Assembly (NCBI GenBank): GCA_011032825.1
Contig: JAADJZ010000004.1
Coordinates: forward strand, 1,116,001 to 1,180,000
Source: Massariosphaeria phaeospora
Lineage: Eukaryota > Ascomycota > Dothideomycetes > Pleosporales
Direction of reading: 5' to 3'
Length of the DNA stretch: 64,000 nucleotides
Shown: one piece after another, positions 58,829-64,000 of the stretch
Position numbering within the stretch: the first letter of the stretch is position 1
Layout: each line of letters begins with the position of its first letter
Notes under the pieces: model-generated
What the model was told of the DNA's origin: nothing
Seen by the model: the letters and a program-made list of their open reading frames with translations, nothing else
Databases searched by the model: none
Program-made: the position numbers and the translations under genes

Positions 58829-59228
58829 GCTAAAGCAGGTATTTAATTGCTGTACAAAGCAAAAAGCGCGTTGTAAAAAAAAGTAGCGTTTCTTTATACT
58901 TAACGGCTATAGCAGTTACTTTACCTAGAATTTTATCAACTACTACAATTTCTCTCGCATGATTTTAGTAGTATTTTCTCTTTACTCTACTTACACTTTT
59001 TAGCTACTTAATGTAGTTTGCTTTAAACTTCTTTTTAGCTTTTACTTAGCGCAGCTCTTTACTTCTAGAAAAGCTAAGAGCTTATTGCTATTTTAAAAAA
59101 AAACTTCTTTCTACTATTCTAAAAAGCGTAGGTGTTCTCTTTTGAAATAGAAACAATTTTTAAGTTTTTTAAAGCTACTAGCATATAGCTTATAGAGCTA
59201 GAAGCTATACTCAAACAATTCGACAAAG
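58829..59228 (+). pseudogene. Pogo-epsilon transposase, part 3
   Basis: Completes the split TAG codon from 23722 and continues LKQVFNCCTKQKARCKKK, FFILNGYSSYFT (D2 as Asn), NFINYYNFSRMILVVF, and LLNVVCFKLL (D3 as Asn). It ends where a hAT-type MITE begins. The C-terminus beyond that was not recovered. Confidence 0.85.
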
Positions 59229-59480
59229 TACGCTAGCGAATAGATAGAAAGTACTTATTAATAAGTATAGGTTAAGTTATAAGTCGCATAAACTTTAGGT
59301 TAAAGTTAAGTTATAGTTACTCTAGCGTAGGTAGAGATTAAGTTAGAGTTATCAAAGCGTTAAGTTATAGTTTAGTTAGAGTAATTAAAGCTTTAGGTTA
59401 GAGTTAAGTTGAAGGTTACATTTAAGTTATAGAGTTATGTGTTAGCTTAGAGAGTTGCTAAAGTTTGTAGAGTTATTACA
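59229..59480 (+). mobile_element. hAT-type MITE, incomplete
   Basis: Starts TACGCTAGCGAATAGATAG after CGACAAAG. The first 150 bp resemble the 358 bp subfamily at 19930. I see no matching right terminus or second target copy, so it is truncated or diverged. Right limit approximate. Confidence 0.6.
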
Positions 59481-59878
59481 GCTAGTTATTACATTTAAGA
59501 ACGCGCAAATAGTATTTACGAAGTTTTGTTACTACAGCTACTATTTACGTACAAAGACACAAGTAGAGTAAAAAAAGTTGTATTATTATAAATATTAATT
59601 ACAGTAGCGTAAAAGTCGAGCGCGCTTTTGTAGCAAAAGTAGCAAATTCTTTTTTTCTAGATTATTATTTAACAAAGTTATTCTTAATCGTAAAGGCCTA
59701 GATGTAGGCTTAAATGTAAGCCTAGATAACAAGCTAAGTATAAGTCTAAGTATTAGCCTAAGTATTAACCTAGGTATTAGGTTAAATAACGAGCTAAGTA
59801 TAAGCGTAAGTGTAAGCTTAAAAGTAAAATCTACATACTACGCTTAAAAGTTAAATAAGTTCTTAACTTTGTTATATA
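59481..59878. other. AT-rich stretch with a degenerate tandem repeat
   Basis: No gene recognised. 59697-59830 contains about ten degenerate 12 bp units of the type CTAAGTATTAGC / CTAGATAACAAG. On the minus strand it reads as a Leu/Arg/Ile repeat (LILRLILRLILSLLSRL), and the frame can be followed across the Pogo-zeta insertion into the decayed region to the right. It may be the end of that unknown coding region. Confidence 0.4.
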
Positions 59879-61710
59879 ACGTAAACTACTAGTAACCTAG
59901 CCAAACTAGTAACCTAGCTAAAAAACGCCAAGACTACGAACACTAACTTGCTTCTACTATGCCTACACCTACGAACGCGCAATTACGTAAACACAAAAGC
60001 AAACTTTTCTTTGCTTTAAAAGCTTTTAGAGCTAGCAAATTCTAAAGCTTCTACGCAGCTACATAGTTTTTTACTGTTAATTACCGTCGACTTGGTAAAC
60101 GCGATAAAAAAAACACTTTTTAGCTTAAAAACTACGTTTACTCTCCGTAAGCTTACAAGTACCGAAAAAAAACAATTATCTAATACATTCTTAACTTTAA
60201 CGCGCAAGAATTCGCGCTTTTTCTATCTAAAGTAGCTGATATAGCTAATAAACTGCTAGGCGAGCGTAGTAGTAGGCTAGTAAGCAAGAACTAGCTTGCG
60301 CGCTTCGTAACGCGTTTATCTAAGCTCAAAATAGCTTTTAATTGAGCTAAGAATAGGCAGAGAATACTTGAAAAGAATCTAAAGATAATTAGCGCGTAGT
60401 TTAAGCTAGTAGAAAATACTAAAGCTAAGTACAGCGTCTACGACAACAACGTGTACAACTTTAACAAAACTAGCTTCTAAATAAGCGTAATTAGCTTTAT
60501 AAAAGTTGTTACAGGCTTTTAAAAACGTACTTAACCTAATTTTATCTAGCTAGGCAATTGAAAGTAGGTAATAGTTATTCAAAGCATTTGCGCCGTAGGG
60601 TACGCGATCTCGCTGTTTATTATCTACAAAAAGCGCGTTTACATTTTAGCATAGTACAAGAAGAACTTTATACTTAGCAATTAAAAGCTCTTAGTTTCTA
60701 AAAACAGCTAGACAAACAACGCTTTTAGTTTTAAATAATTAAAGCACTTTAACGCGCATACAAAAGCGCGTTAAGTAAAAAAGTATTAGCTACTTATTTT
60801 AGACAGCTATAAAAGCTACTAATTTTAGAATTTAAAAAACTATTGCTTTAAAAACAAGATTTTTACGCTTTGCATGCTAGCTTATTTATTTTATATTCTT
60901 TAGCTGCTAGATGTAGTTTGCTCTTTGCTACTAAAGCTAAAGTACTCTTAACGCGTTTGAGACTTAGCGCGCTAGCGCGTTTTTTATATTAACAAAAAAA
61001 GCTTTCTGCTAGCCTTTAGAAACGCGTTTTTTAAAGTGTTTACAACAAAGAACTGCAAGAAAGCTTTTAAAGTTTTAAAGCTAGTTTCTATTAACGCGTA
61101 GGTAGTTTTTAGTTGTCTTAAAGTACAACTGCGTACCTCGCTACTACTTCTCGCACTAGAAACGCTGTAGCAGTTAAAAACTCTAAGCAATACACTTAAA
61201 TTTGGATCGCAATTAAAGCTAGTACGCGATTTTATTACTAGATTGCTTACTTTAGCGCAGAGTAGCTTCTTTTAGCTTGTAAAAGAAGCTAAATTAATGC
61301 TGCATTAGAACTCGCTTAAAGACTACCGTATTAAAAAGCTTAAAAACTAATTAGCAGAAATAACTAAGCAGAAATTGCGCAAACGAAAGCGGATTTAGCA
61401 TAGTAGTACAATAGAGTATAGTAACGAATTAGCGCAAGTAGCTGCTAAAGCGTTTACAGCGCCTTAGCTATCAAAGAAAGCGCGTAGTAAAAAGAGTTAA
61501 GAAAGAGCACAACTAGCTCTACGGCGCTGTAAAAACTGTAGTAATACAAAGCACAATACTCGAACTTGCTAAAAGAATATAGAAAAAGCTTTTAAATCTA
61601 AAGCTAGCACGACGTACGCAGGTTCCTTGTTTGATAGCAATTAATTTAATGTTCTTTGAGATAAGTTGGTTGTGCCAAGCATTTTTAGCTAGGTTACTAG
61701 TAGTTTACGT
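59879..61710 (+). mobile_element. Pogo-zeta, full-length DNA transposon
   Basis: 1832 bp, TA duplication (59877-59878, 61711-61712), termini ACGTAAACTACTAGTAACC. The unit ACTAGTAACCTAGC occurs twice at the 5' end and once at the 3' end. The 3' untranslated part is nearly identical to those of Pogo-gamma copies 1 and 2. Confidence 0.94.
59959..61644 (+). pseudogene. Pogo-zeta transposase, RIP-degraded
   Basis: 562 codons including stop from ATG 59959 (MPTPTNAQLRKHKSKLFF). HTH region, then DDE core: D1 YNFNKTSF (Asn), D2 LILDSYKSY (kept), D3 LLDVVCS (kept). Knuckle CKNCSNTKHNTRTC, then KAFKSKASTTYAG and the stop. Frame length equals Pogo-gamma copy 2. Confidence 0.92.
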
Positions 61711-61712
61711 TA

Positions 61713-64000
61713 GTAGTTTTTTATTATCTGCTTTTGCAAATAGAAAAACGCTGTCTTGTTCTTTCTTTAAGTAATATAGTTTTTTAATATTATAATCTGC
61801 TAAATTGTTTAAGCAGCAAGTTAGTGCTTTTTATTGCTAATACTATTCTTAGCAACGTTAAATTTGCGCTTGACTTTAACTTAGGCAATTTGTACTGCAA
61901 GTACATTTTTTACAACTTGTAATAAACGTAAATACGTTTCTTTATTTACTTGCTACTATTTAAGAATATTAAAAAAGCACTAGCGCGTACGCAAGCAATG
62001 CTTACATAAACTTCTTTTTTTAGCAAGTTAAGCTCTTTTCTTTTTCTATTTTGTTTAAGTTAATAAATAAAAAACTGCTTACTAGCAACTAAAGCAAAAG
62101 CTTTAGTTTTTAAAACTATTTACTACTTTAGAGTTTAGTTGTGCAAAACGAAGAAATAAAAGTAAAAGCAAAGCGAGTATTGTCGTTATAGCAATTAAAG
62201 TAATTTAAAAACTCTTCGCAGTAGGTATGCTTGTTTTGATTATTTTAAGTTTTATTTTATGCGCGTAGTTAGTATATAACTGTAATAAGTAACTATAACA
62301 ACTATACTTTGTACGCCGTAAGCTTTTAGCTAGACTCTAGAATAGTAGCATAATAAAATAAAAACTCTCGTTTATTGCTAGTTCTTTTATAATACTTGCT
62401 AAGTTAAGCTTTTTTTTTTATCTGCAGCAGCTCGTACAACTGTAGGCTAGTTAAAAGTATTTTAATTTTTTATGTCGTTGTTAAGTTCGTTTTGCATACT
62501 ATTTAGAAAGTTAAAAACAATTGTATATAAGCTAGATATACTAGACTTGTAGCTTATAGTTTTTACTTAAAAAGTTTGTTGCGTTTTTAAAGTTTTTAAG
62601 CATATTAGTAATTAACTTTAAGTAGTGCTATTTGTCTAGTGTTAATTTTAGTTGCTTAAAGTTGCAAAAGTTTACTTTTGCTATATTTATATTATTTAGG
62701 ATACTGTTTGCACTAATTGTTATCTTAAGTGCAATTTCTTTTACTAGCTATTTGTTAATAAATTTTTAAATTTTAAGTGCGCGCTTGCACATATTGTAAG
62801 TTAAATTTTATTGTATTTTAACGTTGCGAATAACAAATATTTGTTATTTTAGTAGCAAGTGTAGTTGCGTAGCAATAAACCGCTTGTATTGTTAAAACAA
62901 CAAATTAATTGCTATGCAAATAGCTTAGAGCTAAGTATGTTTTAAGCTGTAATAAAAGTATATAATAACGCACTATATACTTTGCAAAAAGAGTTTAAAA
63001 CAAAGATATTCGCTTGCACGTTGCTTAAATAGCGTTTTTGTAGTATTTCTTTTAGTTTAACGTTAGCACTTACTAATACTGCAAGCTTAAAGTGTAAAAT
63101 AATATTCTAAACAAAAAAGTTAATAATATAAGCAAAATACAAGATTAAGTTTTTTAATAAGCTCTAGAGTATGTTTTTTGCTTCTAGTTTTTGTTTAATA
63201 ACACAACTAAGCGTTTTGTTTTTTTTAGCATTATTTGCAGTAATTGCTAAAAAGCGTAATTTAATACTAGTGTTTAAGAGTACTTGCAGTATATTAGTAG
63301 CTGCAGTAGCACTAGTATGTTTTTCGCGTAGAAAAACAAAATCTAGTAACTTCTTTTAAAGCTGCTAGTTGTAGTTAACGTAGTATTCTTTAACTACAAA
63401 GAAACTAAAATAATTAAAAGCAAACTACCTAACTCTCGCAATTGAGATCTTAGTTAACTAGCTAATGTTATTAAGCAGTAATGCTTTAGCTTTTTTAAAT
63501 CGTTTATAGGACATTTTCTAGAATTTGAATTAGCTAGTACTTAGAATATTAGGTTAAAAAAATTAAAGAAATTGCTAGAATAAAAGCTGCTTAATTGTTT
63601 AAAAAAACTAGTTGCTATATATAACTACTCGTACTAGTTCTCGTTTAAAAGCCTAGGTTGAATATAGTAGTACAATAGTAGTAAACTAAAGTTAACGTAG
63701 TGCTAGCTGTAAACGAAGTTAAAAGTAAATAAAAGTAAGCGTTTTTTAGCAAGTCCTAGATTTAAAGTAGTTAAGCAAGTGTTTAGTTCTAATAGTTTTA
63801 ACTGCTAAGTGCTAAAAAGCAAAGCTGCAATTATAGCAAAATACGTAGAAATAGCTATTACTAGAATTAGTAGCTTTTTTAAACTATAGCTATACTTAAC
63901 TAGTGCGTACAGCAAAGTTCTATCGCGAATTTGCTATTTCTAAGTTTAGAGCCTACTTAGTAAAACTCTACTACATTTTCTACGTAGTTACTACTACTTC
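61713..64000 (-). other. Unrecognised decayed minus-strand coding region
   Basis: Minus-strand translation through TAG/TAA stops is protein-like over hundreds of codons, for example REFLFYYATILESS, KLTAYKV and EEFLNYFNCYNDNTRFAFTF near 62100-62420 and KMSYKRFKKAKALLLNNIS near 63510. Stops are TAG/TAA only, as in the RIP-mutated transposons. I found no catalytic motif and cannot name a family. The 62-codon plus-strand open stretch at 63171-63359 is its shadow. The region runs off the window. Confidence 0.35.
63899..63980 (-). repeat. Second copy of the 9.47 kb palindromic repeat
   Basis: Reverse-orientation match to about 9465-9550, including the ACTAAGTAG..CTCTA core and the CGCACTAGTTA edge. 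The arms are less perfect here. Nothing recognisable flanks both copies in common. Confidence 0.65.

Noticed and set aside
63171..63359. 62-codon plus-strand hydrophobic open stretch
   Set aside because: Complement of the longer minus-strand coding-like region and no recognisable family.
1..64000. Search by eye for tRNA, rRNA and intact host genes
   Set aside because: None could be supported; all recognisable coding sequence belongs to transposable elements.

Overview
The window looks like a transposon graveyard from the AT-rich compartment of a filamentous ascomycete (Pezizomycotina) genome. I found no intact host gene, rRNA or tRNA. Every recognisable coding region is a transposable element reading frame broken by TAG and TAA codons at positions where the protein family has Trp or Gln, plus Asp-to-Asn and His-to-Tyr changes. 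That is the footprint of repeat-induced point mutation (RIP, C:G to T:A, mainly at CpA/TpG). Frame lengths are almost untouched, so the decay is nearly all transitions. The fungal assignment rests on this pattern together with chromodomain Gypsy elements and pogo/Fot-type transposases.

Layout, left part. 1-2694 is the 3' half of a Ty3/Gypsy chromovirus (family Gypsy-1) ending in a 501 bp LTR. 3134-4977 and 5139-7002 are two complete pogo-like DNA transposons, one per strand. 7003-9460 and 11018-13434 are decayed and not identified. 10010-11017 is a Tc1/mariner-type transposase relic. 13440-19573 is a complete minus-strand Gypsy of a second family (Gypsy-2), whose LTR is split by a younger solo LTR. 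19579-20990 is part of a Ty1/Copia pol (Copia-2).

Layout, centre. 21.0-59.2 kb is one continuous nest resolved by target-site duplications. A pogo transposase (Pogo-epsilon) is split by two other pogos. One of them, Pogo-delta copy 2 (23723-58826), contains a whole Copia (Copia-1, 25710-58608). Copia-1 contains a MITE, a Gypsy-1 LTR that is itself split by a complete Gypsy-1 element carrying its own pogo, a second Pogo-delta, and a Pogo-gamma. That Pogo-gamma is split by another full Gypsy-1, which is split by a full Gypsy-2. A small MITE sits in the Copia 3' LTR. The deepest path is six elements. Subtracting the insertions restores plausible lengths: Copia-1 about 5.7 kb with two 376 bp LTRs, and pogo frames of 1641-1686 bp, divisible by three.

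Layout, right part. 59229-59878 holds a MITE fragment and a degenerate tandem repeat. 59879-61710 is a complete pogo. 61713-64000 is a decayed minus-strand coding region that I do not recognise.

Themes worth following: (1) Gypsy-1 carries an antisense gene encoding a Zn(II)2Cys6 cluster, conserved in three copies; (2) the pogo families share ACGT termini, TA target sites and a C-terminal CCHC knuckle, but have unrelated paired repeats inside their TIRs; (3) Copia-1 is much less mutated than what surrounds it, has a half-tRNA-iMet-type primer site and an LTR packed with HMG-box-like sites.
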